From Rubidibacter lacunae KORDI 51-2 (GTDB taxonomy: Bacteria; Cyanobacteriota; Cyanobacteriia; Cyanobacteriales; Rubidibacteraceae), in the NCBI RefSeq assembly GCF_000473895.1, contig NZ_ASSJ01000079.1, positions 1 to 64,000 on the forward strand: 64,000 nucleotides of DNA, given 5' to 3'. Position 1 is the first letter of the stretch; the number at the start of each line of letters is the position of its first letter. Of the stretch, positions 1-10,316 are shown in pieces. Both the position numbers and the translations under genes were made by a program. The notes beneath the pieces are model-generated. The model saw only the letters and a list, made by a program, of their open reading frames with translations, made no database searches and had not been told where the DNA came from.

Positions 1-1607
1 GCGAGTATTGATGCGTGAAGCAATTGGCGGAGGTTTAGGTTGTGGCGCGAAGCTATACCAAGCCGAGCCTCACCGCTGCGATCGCGATTAGGTGAGGCTT
101 CCCAGAACGGCGAAAGATTGGGGAGTGCCGTAGCGCCGAACATCGCGTCCAGTTGAGCGCTCGGATACTGTTGTCGCTGTTGACGGCGGTGCAGAACAAG
201 AGATCGGGCAACCCATTGCCGTTGCAGTGCCAAAACCAGCCAGAAAAACTTCTGCTCCGTAAAGTGGGTCGATCGGCGTGGCATCGATCCGACTGCTTCC
301 GCCTTAGAACCAGATCGAGTTTTCATCCCTCTTCAGTTAATTTATGGAGAGCATAAAAAGTCGCTCTGTCCTCCCTCTGTTTTATATTCTGTTCTCCCTC
401 TGTTTATATGATGTCCGAGCCCACTCGAACTAAAATCTCTCATTTAAACTATTCACTTCCGGAAGTAGCCAATGAGGGATAACCCGGCAAAGATTTGCCG
501 GTGAAATAATAGGGTGGTGTAAATATGCTTGCAGAGGCCGGCGACTCCCTTCAGTATGCTGATAATGCCAGCAGTGTATCGCTTTCAGGTTTTCGACCAG
601 TCAGTCAGGGGCATCCTCTTCGAGTGCTCGTCACGGCCAAACTCAAGAGCTACGGTGCAGCGAAGCAGCAGCAGCCCGAAGGAGGAGAGCCCAAACACCA
701 CAAGGACTAGAACAACCGAGCGGATAACCTGCACCAAGCAACGCAGTGAGGGAAAGTGGGGTGGATCCTTTGCAATCTCCAGGTCAAGCCAACCTTCTAT
801 TTAGCCTTCAAACCTATAGGAGGTCATGTCCACTTATCAGCACGAGCTGAGCTCAGCAGAATACCGGGAGGAAGGTCACGAGCCAACGATGTGAAAGTGG
901 GCGGAATTTGACAGGAACGAACGCAGTTGAGTAGATATCAGACCGAGGCGGCATTCACACCCAAAAATTCAGTCTTCTGAAGCACAACGCTTAGTTGACA
1001 ATGCTCATTGCAAAAGAGCACCTCGATTAATTCGCCTAAGACCGAAGATCGGACCAACGGCACGGGCATTTCAGACGCCGGTACACCTCAATCCGGCTTT
1101 TTCGAGGCACCCAAACCGTTTTGTAGTTCGATTGTTCTTATCTGGTGTAACTGCCCGCTCTCGCGGTTGGCGCTGCGAGCGCACGCGCACCAGGACACCG
1201 CACGGGTAGAGACTCCGCACCTTAATAAGATCTTGAAAATAAGAACATAAGTACCGATTTCTTCGGCATGTTAAGACAGCAATTACAGCGATCGCGAACC
1301 CATGTGCCGAACTGTATCCAGTACGCATCATTCGTAATGTTTATTTATGGTGCAGATGCGCTGGGCATGCAAGATACGGTTAACATAATGCCTAAACGCA
1401 CGATCCGCATGCACCTTAAGCCTTTGGCCACTCTAGTTTTGTCCGCAGGTTTATGAGAATATTTCGGCGTTTCGATGTTAGAGGTGCGACGCGGTAGAGA
1501 AGAGTTACTAAAAAAGACCTGTGTCGCGAACTTTGTGGTGCGGATATTCGTCAACGCAGACGACAAGTGCCCTGATGCCAATTAGCAGTCGAGAGGGAGA
1601 CCGAAAC
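1..1607. other. gene-poor region upstream of sepF
   Basis: I see no convincing gene here. The short open frames lack family resemblance and overlap each other. A 9-bp inverted repeat (positions 66-74 against 91-99) could terminate a gene that lies left of the window. A short palindrome sits at 484-501. On the minus strand an open frame of about 70 codons (roughly 585-800) has no ATG but encodes a hydrophobic stretch, so it may be a remnant of a small membrane protein. A perfect AGGAGG-like site just before an ATG at 826 leads into only 23 codons. In many cyanobacteria pipX/pipY-type genes precede sepF; nothing like them is seen here. Confidence 0.6.
1018..1115 (+). repeat. dispersed ~95 bp repeat, copy 1
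   Basis: This stretch shares an extended imperfect match with 38565-38665, including the blocks AAGACCGAAG, GGCATTT and CAATCCGG in the same order and spacing. Both copies contain a small inverted repeat (GCCGG...CCGGC type). Both lie in gene-free DNA. Function is unknown. Confidence 0.5.
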
Positions 1608-2213
1608 GTGAACACTGTTTTTACTAAGCTCAAGGATTTTGTGGGTCTCAATGAGGCCGAAGACTACGATTACGACTATGCCGAATCTGACGGTAACGAT
1701 TACGCTGCTTATTCCGAGGAAACTGCGCCTGCTATGGATGTAGAAGACCGTTCGAGTCGTCGTCGCTTGCGCGAGCGCGCTACCAGTTCCGAGTCCAGTC
1801 GGGCTGCTGCCAGTGTTGCTGCCTCGCGCAGTAATGTCATCGGGATGCCGGGCGTTAATGCCAGCATGTTTGAAGTGATCGTGATCGAGCCGCGCTCGTT
1901 TGAAAAGATGCCGCAAGTGATTCAGGCGCTGCGCGAGCGGAAGTCCGTCGTGCTGAACCTGACGATGATGGATCCCGAGGAAGCTCAGCGCGCGGTCGAC
2001 TTCGTAGCCGGAGCGACTTATGCGATCGACGGTCACCAAGAGCGCGTTGGCGAAAGCATCTTTTTGTTCACGCCGAACTGCGTTCAGGTGACGACTCAGA
2101 CGGGTGTCGTTCATGAAGTTGCACCACCTCTGCAGCGCGATCCGACGCGCTCGCCTTTAGCCGGTCCGCCCACATCTGCTTGGGCTTCCGAGGCGCACTC
2201 CATCGCCCAATAA
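1608..2213 (+). CDS. sepF: cell division protein SepF (Ylmf/Cdv2)
   Basis: SepF polymerises at the membrane and links FtsZ to the septum. The 201-residue product has a short amphipathic N-terminal helix (about residues 1-14), an acidic and low-complexity linker (15-85) and the conserved SepF core (about 88-161), with [10 protein letters not shown] followed by a beta strand VVLNLTMMD and the glycine-containing GATYAIDG segment. I chose the GTG at 1608 because a purine-rich GAGGGAGA lies just upstream and the resulting N-terminus matches the family's membrane helix; an upstream extension to 1521 would add unrelated sequence. proC follows after 143 bp in the same direction, the usual cyanobacterial order. 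Confidence 0.9.
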   Translation: MNTVFTKLKDFVGLNEAEDYDYDYAESDGNDYAAYSEETAPAMDVEDRSSRRRLRERATSSESSRAAASVAASRSNVIGMPGVNASMFEVIVIEPRSFEKMPQVIQALRERKSVVLNLTMMDPEEAQRAVDFVAGATYAIDGHQERVGESIFLFTPNCVQVTTQTGVVHEVAPPLQRDPTRSPLAGPPTSAWASEAHSIAQ

Positions 2214-2356
2214 TGTCTGTTGCATGTGAGTTTAGCCTCTTGCACCGATCGAGCTCGGATGGCACGCTACGTAGCGGCAATCGAATCCGGCAATCCTTGC
2301 AGGAGGCAACTTCTTTGAAGTTCGAACCGAACGTATAGACCGACTGTATAGAAATC

Positions 2357-3181
2357 GTGGCGACAATTTTCGGAATCGTTGGCGGCGGGGTAATGGGCGA
2401 AGCGCTTTTATCCCGCTTGCTTGCGCTTGGAGTTTACGAACCGGATCGTATTTTAGTCAGCGATCCATCAATAGAGCGGCGCCAGCACTTGCATCAGCTT
2501 TATCACGTCTCGACCACGACCGATAATCGCCAGCTTTGGTGTAAATCGGACATCGTATTGATGGCAGTAAAGCCGCAGGTTTTTGCGCGGGTCGTCGCAG
2601 AGTTAACTCTGGGTGAATCGAATGCCGATGCTCCGGCTGCAACGCCGCTCGTGCTCTCAATCCTGGCAGGAACGCCGCTGGAGCGACTGGAAGCAGCTTT
2701 GCCGGGCTGTCCGGTCGTACGTGCGATGCCCAATACCAACGCCATTGTCGGAGCAAGCATTACCTCGATCGCGCCGGGCAGCCTCGTTCAGTCCGACCAC
2801 GTGGCGATCGCGCGGACAATTTTTTCGGCCGTCGGTGAGGTTGTAGAAGTACCGGAAGTACTCCTAGATGCCGTCACGGGCGTGTCGGGTTCCGGACCCG
2901 CCTACGTTGCAATCGCGATCGAGGCGCTGGCAGATGGTGGCGTGGCAGCGGGATTGCCCCGCGCGATCGCTCAGCAACTGGCCGTGCAAACGGTACTCGG
3001 GACTGCAAAGCAGCTCGCAGAAACCGGGCTGCATCCAGGGCAGTTGAAAGACCGGGTATCGAGTCCGGGGGGGACGACGATCGCCGCAGTCGCCGAACTC
3101 GAGCGCGCGGGGTTTCGGTCGGCGTTGATTCGAGCCGTGCGTTCGGCATACGAGCGCGCTCGCGCGTTGGGTCGGGACTAA
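2357..3181 (+). CDS. proC: pyrroline-5-carboxylate reductase
   Basis: ProC catalyses the last step of proline synthesis, reducing 1-pyrroline-5-carboxylate with NAD(P)H in the cytoplasm. The 274-residue protein has the N-terminal dinucleotide motif GGGVMGE (about 9-15), the RAMPNTNA motif (122-129), and the C-terminal dimerisation/active-site signature SGSGPAYV (177-184) followed by SSPGGTT (235-241). Length is normal for the family. Translation starts at a GTG. It lies downstream of sepF in the same direction, a common pairing; the two may share a transcript. Confidence 0.95.
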   Translation: MATIFGIVGGGVMGEALLSRLLALGVYEPDRILVSDPSIERRQHLHQLYHVSTTTDNRQLWCKSDIVLMAVKPQVFARVVAELTLGESNADAPAATPLVLSILAGTPLERLEAALPGCPVVRAMPNTNAIVGASITSIAPGSLVQSDHVAIARTIFSAVGEVVEVPEVLLDAVTGVSGSGPAYVAIAIEALADGGVAAGLPRAIAQQLAVQTVLGTAKQLAETGLHPGQLKDRVSSPGGTTIAAVAELERAGFRSALIRAVRSAYERARALGRD

Positions 3182-3207
3182 CGACCGAGCTGGCGCGATC
3201 GCAATGT

Positions 3208-3588
3208 CTAGGACTGGCACCGATCGCACAAACCGAAGAATTCTAGGTTGTGATAGAAGACTTGGAACTGATGGGAGGCTTGCAGCTGAGCTTCGAGTGC
3301 GTGGACCGGGCATTCTGCGATCGTTACGGACTTGCCGCAATTTAGGCAGGTTAAATGGTGCGTGTCATCATGTGCAGCCGTATAGAGCGACTCGCCATTG
3401 GTCTGCATGCGCACGTGTACCTCTCCTGAGAGTTTGAGCGCGTCGAGGGCGCGATAAACTGTTGCCAACCCCGTAGCTAATTGTTGCTTGCGCAGCTTCG
3501 AGAAGATTTCCTGCGCTGAGAGCGCGCGCGTGCTGGCATGCAGCAATTTGAGCACGCGCTTTTGAGAAGGGGTACGGCGACTTTTCAT
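3208..3588 (-). CDS. Fur-family metalloregulator, Zur-like
   Basis: A DNA-binding metal-responsive repressor of 126 residues. The winged-helix domain covers about residues 1-65 (GLATVYRALDALK is the recognition-helix region). The dimerisation half carries two CxxC pairs (81-84 and 121-124) for the structural zinc, a HH pair at 77-78 and further histidines. The short N-terminus, the position of the CxxC pairs and the FYHNLEFFGLC ending resemble cyanobacterial FurB/Zur more than FurA or PerR; this subtype is my inference. The ATG at 3588 was preferred because the longer upstream frame is proline- and arginine-rich and unlike the family. It converges on proC and is divergent from purS. Confidence 0.8.
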   Translation of the reverse strand: MKSRRTPSQKRVLKLLHASTRALSAQEIFSKLRKQQLATGLATVYRALDALKLSGEVHVRMQTNGESLYTAAHDDTHHLTCLNCGKSVTIAECPVHALEAQLQASHQFQVFYHNLEFFGLCDRCQS

Positions 3589-3780
3589 TGGCAGGCACTG
3601 GACAATAGCAGCAAGCGAGTGAGATCGGCAGAAACCTGGACGCGCAGTCGGGGTTGAAGTCGGTGGATTCGCGCGCGCACCCAGATGGGGAGGGGTGCGG
3701 ACTCGGGCTAGACTAGGGGGCGAAGAACGTGTGTTGGGTTCCCATCCGTCTTTTTGCATAGTAGAGCGAGGCAAACGGCC

Positions 3781-4086
3781 GTGGCACGACAAGACTACCG
3801 AGCGCGCGTTTACGTTACCCTCCGCCCCTCCGTCCTCGACCCAGCTGGCGCGGCTGTAGAGTCGGGTTTGCACGGGCTCGGTTACGATAGCGTTTCCAGC
3901 GTCCGGATTGGCAAATATGTCGAGCTACAGCTGCAAGCCAAGGACGATGTTACCGCGCGATCTCAGCTAGACCAAATCTGCGATCGCCTGCTAGCCAATC
4001 CAGCAATCGAGAATTACCGCTTCGAGCTCGATGCCATTACGCCGGCTGATGCAGAGGGCGAATCCCCTGCGCTGTCCCCACGGTAA
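3781..4086 (+). CDS. purS: phosphoribosylformylglycinamidine synthase subunit PurS
   Basis: PurS is the small scaffold subunit of FGAM synthase, connecting PurL and the glutaminase PurQ in step four of purine synthesis. The 101-residue product has the typical YRARVYVTLRPSVLDPAG start, GYDSVSSVRIGKYVEL in the middle, and a C-terminal helix ending in ENYRFEL. The GTG at 3781 was chosen since it matches the family N-terminus; an upstream ATG at 3754 would add nine unlikely residues. purQ lies about 720 bp downstream, separated by a decayed gene, so the purS-purQ pair is not tightly coupled here. Confidence 0.9.
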   Translation: MARQDYRARVYVTLRPSVLDPAGAAVESGLHGLGYDSVSSVRIGKYVELQLQAKDDVTARSQLDQICDRLLANPAIENYRFELDAITPADAEGESPALSPR

Positions 4087-4239
4087 CTCGCTCGCCTGTA
4101 GCGACCGCTCGACGTTTGCTCCCCCGCCCTCGCAAGCGAGTTCTCCCCTATGACATTCCGCCCGCCCGCACCAATAGCCCCCGCCCGCGCCAGTTGTCGT
4201 ACTGCTGGCCAGCAGCCGGACTGAGACTGGTTCCCTTGG

Positions 4240-4797
4240 CAGTCGTTAAATCCTCTTATGCGGCAGAGCACTCCTTCGACTGCCGGGTGCAAGCAGCACA
4301 GTCGAGGAGCTTATTTGCACCGATGATGCCTGCGCTACTCTCGACCGCCAAATCGACGAAACCTTTAGTGCCCCGCTCGCCGCTGCGCCAGAGTCCGATG
4401 GAGCTAACTTGCTGCCAAGCAACGCGGTTGGCTCTTCGGCCGCATCGACTGCTGGAAGTCCGCCGACGCCCGCACGTGTGGCGTAAGCGACTACAAATTG
4501 CGGGCGGCGGATTTGCAAGCCAAGTGGCAGCTGCTGCCTACTGGATCGGAGGCGTTCGCCTGCAACGACTAAACGACCGAGGACACAATCTCTACCTACT
4601 TTGCCACCGATTCGCCGACAGCTGTCATCGAACGCCGCGAGCGTGCCGAGGTGACCTATCTCGATCTGTCTGGTGGCGGTATGAAATACGACGGTCGTAA
4701 GGTCTCGATGCACGTCAGTGGCTCCGAGATTCTCATTTCAAAGAATGCCGGCGATCCGATCGCCATCGTCCGACAGACGACCGAACAAGCTAAGTAG
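4240..4797 (+). pseudogene. decayed gene between purS and purQ, probable exported protein
   Basis: No single frame is open, but protein-like sequence continues across three frames. Frame 3 gives SSYAAEHSFDC near 4250-4285. Frame 2 gives ELICTDDACATLDRQIDETF from about 4304. Frame 1 gives LFGRIDCWKSADARTCGVSD from about 4435, then a TAA at 4570-4572, then reads on without interruption to the TAG at 4795-4797 (TYFATDSPTAVIERRE, later EILISKNAGDP). The cysteine-rich pattern resembles small periplasmic proteins of cyanobacteria, though I cannot name the family. Two frameshifts plus one in-frame stop suggest a pseudogene. Sequencing error is an alternative. Stop-codon readthrough is less likely. 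Confidence 0.5.
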
Positions 4798-4808
4798 AAG
4801 GAGGTTGC

Positions 4809-5504
4809 GTGAAGTTTGGAGTCATTGTCTTCCCCGGTTCGAATTGCGATCGCGATGCGATTTATGTACTTCGCGACCTGCTCGGTCAGCCGACGCGAGC
4901 GATTTGGCATCAAGAGATCGATGTCGACGACCTCGACGCGATTGTCATCCCAGGTGGCTTCAGTTACGGCGATTATTTGCGCTGCGGCGCAATCGCGCGT
5001 TTTTCCCCGGTCATGAACCGCGTGATCGAGCATGCCGAGCGCGGCAAGTTCGTTCTCGGTATTTGCAACGGCTTCCAAGTGCTAACTGAAGCCGGGTTGC
5101 TACCCGGCGCACTCGTACGCAATCGCGATCGGCACTTCATCTGCGATCGCGTATCCATCCGCGTAGAGAGCGATCGTTCGCCCTGGACTCGCGCCTATCG
5201 TTCCGGACAGGTCATCGAGCTGCCTATTGCTCACGGTGAAGGCCGTTACTACGCTGACGCCGAGACACTTCAAGCCCTTGAAGATGAAGGGCGCGTCCTG
5301 CTGCGTTACTGTACGCCTGTCGGCAAGCTCGATGCGAGCGGCAACCATAACGGCTCTTGCCACAACATTGCCGGCATTACCAATCGTGCCGGGAACGTAC
5401 TCGGCATGATGCCCCATCCAGAACGTGCTTCGGACCCGATCCTTGGGAACAACCACGGACGCGCGCTATTTACAAGTTTGCTAGCCAACAGTGCGATCGC
5501 CTGA
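4809..5504 (+). CDS. purQ: phosphoribosylformylglycinamidine synthase subunit PurQ
   Basis: PurQ is the class I glutamine amidotransferase that supplies ammonia to the PurL/PurS complex for FGAM formation. The 231-residue protein begins MKFGVIVFPGSNCDRD and shows the oxyanion region GGFSYGDYLRCGAIA (about 57-71), the nucleophile cysteine in LGICNGFQ (about residue 88), and the HPE triad portion in MMPHPERASDP near the C-terminus. The GTG start at 4809 is supported by an AAGGAGG ribosome-binding site immediately upstream. Length is typical. Confidence 0.95.
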   Translation: MKFGVIVFPGSNCDRDAIYVLRDLLGQPTRAIWHQEIDVDDLDAIVIPGGFSYGDYLRCGAIARFSPVMNRVIEHAERGKFVLGICNGFQVLTEAGLLPGALVRNRDRHFICDRVSIRVESDRSPWTRAYRSGQVIELPIAHGEGRYYADAETLQALEDEGRVLLRYCTPVGKLDASGNHNGSCHNIAGITNRAGNVLGMMPHPERASDPILGNNHGRALFTSLLANSAIA

Positions 5505-5600
5505 CATGGAAAAGACGAGTTCAGTGCACGACCGGGATTGTCGCTTGCGATGCAATCTGCAACGGGCCAGCACACATAGTTTCGGCAATGCCGACCGAAT

Positions 5601-7214
5601 CTACCAAATGGCGCGCTTCCCGTCCGGGCGTGTCGTCGCCCAGTTGACTTTAGCTTGTTCGAGCTGCGCGTCACTAATGACCGCATTCGTCAGGTTGGCA
5701 CCACAGAGATTTGCCCCCTGCAAGTTTGCCTGCATAAAATTTACCGCAGACAGGTTGGCACCTCGCAGGTCGGCATTTTCAAGGTTGGCGTAACTGAGAT
5801 AAGCACCGTTCAATAATGCATCGCGGAAGTTCGCGTAACGGAGGTCGGCTTTGCCAAAGTCCGCGCGGTTGAGATCGGACTTGCGGAAGTTCGCCCGAGC
5901 CAGTTTCGCTTCGTGAAACCGCGCTCCGGGCAACGCGATCGTCTGCAAGTCGATTTGGGTCATATTCTGCTCGGAGAAGTCGCGCCGGCCGCCTTCGTAT
6001 GCATCGCGTACCTCGCGAGCAGTGAGTTTTTTCACCCGCACCATACCGCCTTCATTCCACGGGATCGGGCTGCCGCCGTATAGTGCCGTTGCAATCCCGG
6101 TGCGGTCTTCATCGCTGCGCCGACCGCCACTCCAAGTGCCTATCCCGCTCAGGTCGCGGCGGGCGCGCTGCTCGCGAATTGTCTGAGCGAGTTTAAGCGC
6201 TTGCGGCGAAACGTATTGCTTGAGTTTGTCGCCAGGCCGGAGGGCATCATCATCGCCGCTGCCGCTATCGTTAATCGGCTGCTGGACCAGCCCGCGCGAT
6301 AGCCCGTCCATATAGGACTCGAGTGCGAGTGCCTTTAGGGTTTCGTTCGCCGACTGATAGCGATCGCGTACGGCGATTTCCATCATGTTGCGCAGCACAA
6401 CTTTAAGGCGATCGCTGATGTTGACGTGTTGCTCCCAGTTGAGCACGCCGGTCGTGGGGTCGTAGTCGAGATCTTTAGGATTGCGGCCGGTCAACAGATA
6501 AATACAGGTCACGCCCAAGCTATAGATATCGCTGGCATAGACCGGACGCATCGCCATCTGTTCGGCTGGGGCAAACCCCGGCGTACCAACGGCAAATGAC
6601 GTTAGAGCAGTTTGGTCGGATGTCATCGCTGCCATCGCGGCATTAACCTGATTTTTAACCGCACCAAAGTCGATCAGCACTAGTTTGCGGTCGAGTTCCC
6701 GACGGATGATGTTCGCAGGCTTGATATCGCGATGAATCACCTGTTGCGAATGAACGAACTGCAGCATCGGTAAGATTTCGCTGAGGAATTCCTTGAGGTC
6801 CGCCTCTGTAAATGGACCGTTCCTCTTGACTTCCTCCTGCAGGTTGTTGCCACTTACATATTCCTGCACGAGGTAGAATTGCTCCGAATCTTCGAAATAA
6901 TCGAGCAGGCGCGGGATGTGCGGGTGGCTGCCGAGTCGGCCGAGCGTCTGAGCCTCGCGTTCAAACAGCTCGCGAGCCATAGACATAAAGCTGGGGGACG
7001 TTGCCGACGGACGCAGCTGCTTGATCACGCAAGCTGGCTCGCCTGGAAGTGACACATCTGTTGCAATGAACGTCGCACCGAACCCGCCTTGTCCAATCGA
7101 CCGACCGATGCGATAGCGTCCATTGAGAACGAGTTCAGTTCCACAACTCTGGCATGCATCCACGTCGATGGGATTCTGCGGTTGAGGACAGTCCGGGTTC
7201 GGGCAGTAGCTCAT
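5601..7214 (-). CDS. Ser/Thr protein kinase with zinc ribbon and pentapeptide repeats (SpkB-like)
   Basis: A 537-residue Hanks-type kinase. Residues 1-25 form a cysteine motif (C4, C9, C21, C24). The kinase domain follows: glycine loop GQGGFG (41-46), catalytic lysine in CVIKQL (K65), HRDIKPAN (161-168) and DFG (182-184). After a linker, about 430-525 hold pentapeptide repeats of the A(N/D)L type. The same architecture is known for Synechocystis SpkB, in which the cysteine motif is needed for activity; here that role is inference. I chose the ATG at 7214 because the family begins MSYCxN; an upstream start at 7385 adds non-conserved sequence. The gene converges on purQ. Confidence 0.85.
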   Translation of the reverse strand: MSYCPNPDCPQPQNPIDVDACQSCGTELVLNGRYRIGRSIGQGGFGATFIATDVSLPGEPACVIKQLRPSATSPSFMSMARELFEREAQTLGRLGSHPHIPRLLDYFEDSEQFYLVQEYVSGNNLQEEVKRNGPFTEADLKEFLSEILPMLQFVHSQQVIHRDIKPANIIRRELDRKLVLIDFGAVKNQVNAAMAAMTSDQTALTSFAVGTPGFAPAEQMAMRPVYASDIYSLGVTCIYLLTGRNPKDLDYDPTTGVLNWEQHVNISDRLKVVLRNMMEIAVRDRYQSANETLKALALESYMDGLSRGLVQQPINDSGSGDDDALRPGDKLKQYVSPQALKLAQTIREQRARRDLSGIGTWSGGRRSDEDRTGIATALYGGSPIPWNEGGMVRVKKLTAREVRDAYEGGRRDFSEQNMTQIDLQTIALPGARFHEAKLARANFRKSDLNRADFGKADLRYANFRDALLNGAYLSYANLENADLRGANLSAVNFMQANLQGANLCGANLTNAVISDAQLEQAKVNWATTRPDGKRAIW

Positions 7215-7832
7215 GCAATTCACCGACGATACTGTTCCGGCATCAAATCTGCCCGGTACCCGCTTGTCGGCACTGAAACGGGAGGTTGGGATAAGGTCTG
7301 CCAACTGAGTCGGCGATCGCGCTGTGGAATAGTTACTTCCGACCCTAGTGGATGCGTTACCTAAGTAACCTGTGGCGTTCCACAATGCATTGAGAAGGTG
7401 AACTCCTTCAAAGAATACCTTACTTTCTCCCGACGTTTGCAGTTTGCGATACTGTCTCGGTCAAATGGAATTGACTTAAGCCAAAGTCCCGGGTGCAAAA
7501 GGGGTTGAGAACACGGCAACAATACTCCATTAACCTCGGCTCAACAGCAAACCAAGGGTGGGGATTGGCTCACGACCGTGCAGGTACGCGTTCAACGAGT
7601 CAGGAGGACATCTACTCAAACGCCTAAATTCCTTTCCTGGAATAGGTCGCGCAGATTTGAGTCTCCACAAGTCAGCACCATTCCCATTTAAGTCCAGTCT
7701 GAGCGGGGCCGAGATTGCGGAGACTTTCCCGCGGGTTAGATCCGATTTAAAGCATTCCCCATTTTGCCGGTCGAGTCAGCGGGGGACGAACGGTAGAATG
7801 AGAACCGAGCAATATCGGGCATTACAGGGCAG
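7215..7832. other. intergenic region between kinase gene and pheT
   Basis: This 618-bp stretch should hold the divergent promoters of the kinase gene and pheT. An open frame at 7558-7875 overlaps pheT and has no family features, so I do not call it. No clear repeat, RNA or operator was recognised. Confidence 0.5.
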
Positions 7833-10316
7833 ATGCGGATTTCTCTTAACTGGTTGCAAGAGTTCGTCGACGTAAAGCTGTCACCTCAAGAGTTAGGAGA
7901 AACTCTAACGCTGGCCGGTTTTGAAGTAGAGGACATTGACGATCGCCGACAGCTTGCAGCAGGTGTTGTTGTCGGGAAGGTCTTGTCGCGCGATCGCCAC
8001 CCCAATGCCGACAAACTTAGCGTGTGCTCGGTAGATGTGGGCTCAGATGCGCCAGCAACGATCGTCTGCGGTGCCGCCAACGTTCGCGCCGGAGCATTCG
8101 TACCCGTAGCCGTGCCGGGCGTGTATCTACCGGCGATCGACCTCAAGCTCAAGCCGACAAAGCTGCGCGGCGTGCGTTCGGAGGGTATGATTTGCTCGCT
8201 AACGGAATTGGGGGTGGAGCAGAGCTCGGACGGTATCCACATCTTCGCAAGCGAGGGCGAGTCCGGGAGTGAAACCCTACACCCCGGCAGCGACGTTCGC
8301 CCGCTCTTGGGACTCGACGACGTAGTGCTGGACCTTACGACAACGGCGAATCGAGCCGATGCGCTGAGTGTCGTTGGTATTGCACGGGAGGTGGCCGCAC
8401 TGACAGGTGCGCCGCTGCGACTGCCCTCAGCTCCCAGCGAAGCAATCGATGCAAGCCAAGCTGGCGAGACCCTGAGCATAGTGCTGGCCGATACCGACGC
8501 ATGCCCGGCTTACATCGGCACGACGATCGCGGGCGTAACAATCGCGCCGTCGCCCCTGTGGATGCAGTGGCGCTTGCAGGCGGCGGGCGTGCGACCGATC
8601 AACAACGTTGTCGATGTCACGAACTACGTCTTGATGGAATGGGGGCAACCGTTGCATGCCTTCGATCGCGATCGCCTCCAAGCCGTTGCCGGCGATGCCT
8701 CGGTGGCGATCGGGGTACGGCTGGCGCGGGCTGGCGAGTCGCTGGTGACGCTGGACGGACAAGCGCGCGAGCTTCAGCCACAGAATTTGCTGATCGCCGC
8801 CAATGACGTACCCGTCGCGCTGGCGGGCATCATGGGCGGCGAAACGACAGAAGTTAATGACGGGACGACGAGTTTGATGTTGGAGGCAGCGTTGTTCGAG
8901 CCGGTCGCGATTCGTCGCTCGGCTCGAGTACAGGGGCTGCGGACAGAAGCGTCGTCGCGTTACGAGCGCGGAGTCAACCAGGCCGAGCTGAATCGTGCCT
9001 GTCAGCGGGCGATCGGGCTTCTGGTAGAGCTAGCCGGCGGGACGGTAGTGGACCAGGCCGCAGCTGACACGCGTCTGGAGCCGTCTCAGTGGAGCCGGTT
9101 AGTGGAATTGCGGTTAAATCGAGTCAATGCCTTATTGGGCCCGGTGCAAACCGACGACGGTAGCGTGGGGCAGATCGAATCCGAGGATGTAGAGCGCATT
9201 CTTAAGGCGTTGGGCTGCACGCTACAGAAGTTCGGCGGTACGGCCGAGACAACGGGCATCGTGTGGAAGGTCACGGTGCCGCCCTACCGCTACCGGGACC
9301 TAGAGCGCGAAATCGATTTGATCGAAGAAATCGCGCGGCTCTACGGTTACGATCGCTTCCTTAACGAACTCCCCGACCGCACCACCTCCGGTGGATACGC
9401 ACCCGCACAACGGGCAACACTGCAGGTGCGCGAGGCTCTGCGGGCAGTCGGGCTGACCGAACTCGTACATTATTCACTGGTCAAACCGTGCGGTGAAGAA
9501 GTGACGCTCGCAAATCCGCTGTTCGCGGAGTATTCGGCGTTACGCACGGAATTATTGTCGGGATTGATCGATGCCTTTGCAGCTAACTGGGCGCGAGGCA
9601 ATGGCGCACTCAACGGCTTTGAGATCGGGCGGTGCTTCTGGCAAGAAGCAGACGACTTGCACGAGACCGAGGTGGTAGCTGGAATTCTCGGCGGCGATCG
9701 CGCGCCGCTGGGGCGTTGGGCGGCGGGCGGGCGTTCCGAGCCCCTGAGCTGGTTCGAGGCCAAAGGCCTGCTAGAAACTGCGATCGCGCGCTTGGGACTG
9801 CACGTGGAATATCGCGCCGTGCCAGATGCGGGGGATCGGCTGCATCCCGGTCGGACAGCGTCGCTATGGCTTGAAGGGGAACAGCTGGGGATTTTCGGGC
9901 AGCTGCATCCGCAGCTGCAACGCGATCGCGACCTGCCGGCTGCAACCTATGCCTTCTCGTGGGAATTGTCCTTGCTACAAGCAGCGCTAACGCGGGAAGA
10001 TCGGTTGCGACCTTGTTTGCAGCCCTACTCGCTGTATCCAGCAGTCGCCCGCGACATCGCGTTTTTCGCGCCGTTGGAACTGCCGGTGAACTGTTTTATA
10101 CGAGTCATGAGGAAAGCAGGCGGTACGCTGCTCGAAAATGTAGAAGTGTTCGACGAGTATCGCGGCGAGCACGTCCCAGAAGAGAATCGCAGCTTGGCAT
10201 TTAGTTTGGTCTACCGCGCGCCCGATCGCACGCTGACCGATGAGGACGTAGAACCGCTGCTGCAACAGGTCCGCGATGCCCTAGTGTCTGCGTTTGATGT
10301 AACGCTGCGCAGCTAA
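7833..10316 (+). CDS. pheT: phenylalanyl-tRNA synthetase beta subunit
   Basis: PheT pairs with PheS (not in the window) in the alpha2-beta2 enzyme that charges tRNA-Phe. The 827-residue protein starts [14 protein letters not shown] and has an N-terminal EMAP/tRNA-binding fold (about 40-150, with [15 protein letters not shown]), the B3/B4 editing region ([22 protein letters not shown], about 257-278), the B5 domain ([21 protein letters not shown]) and the C-terminal anticodon-recognition FDX-ACB domain ([13 protein letters not shown]). Length is normal. It stands alone, as is usual in cyanobacteria where pheS and pheT are unlinked. Confidence 0.97.
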   Translation: MRISLNWLQEFVDVKLSPQELGETLTLAGFEVEDIDDRRQLAAGVVVGKVLSRDRHPNADKLSVCSVDVGSDAPATIVCGAANVRAGAFVPVAVPGVYLPAIDLKLKPTKLRGVRSEGMICSLTELGVEQSSDGIHIFASEGESGSETLHPGSDVRPLLGLDDVVLDLTTTANRADALSVVGIAREVAALTGAPLRLPSAPSEAIDASQAGETLSIVLADTDACPAYIGTTIAGVTIAPSPLWMQWRLQAAGVRPINNVVDVTNYVLMEWGQPLHAFDRDRLQAVAGDASVAIGVRLARAGESLVTLDGQARELQPQNLLIAANDVPVALAGIMGGETTEVNDGTTSLMLEAALFEPVAIRRSARVQGLRTEASSRYERGVNQAELNRACQRAIGLLVELAGGTVVDQAAADTRLEPSQWSRLVELRLNRVNALLGPVQTDDGSVGQIESEDVERILKALGCTLQKFGGTAETTGIVWKVTVPPYRYRDLEREIDLIEEIARLYGYDRFLNELPDRTTSGGYAPAQRATLQVREALRAVGLTELVHYSLVKPCGEEVTLANPLFAEYSALRTELLSGLIDAFAANWARGNGALNGFEIGRCFWQEADDLHETEVVAGILGGDRAPLGRWAAGGRSEPLSWFEAKGLLETAIARLGLHVEYRAVPDAGDRLHPGRTASLWLEGEQLGIFGQLHPQLQRDRDLPAATYAFSWELSLLQAALTREDRLRPCLQPYSLYPAVARDIAFFAPLELPVNCFIRVMRKAGGTLLENVEVFDEYRGEHVPEENRSLAFSLVYRAPDRTLTDEDVEPLLQQVRDALVSAFDVTLRS

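Noticed and set aside
4116-4700. Long plus-strand frame between purS and purQ
   Set aside because: It is proline- and arginine-rich outside a short stretch; the protein-like signal runs through three frames, so a single intact gene is not supported.
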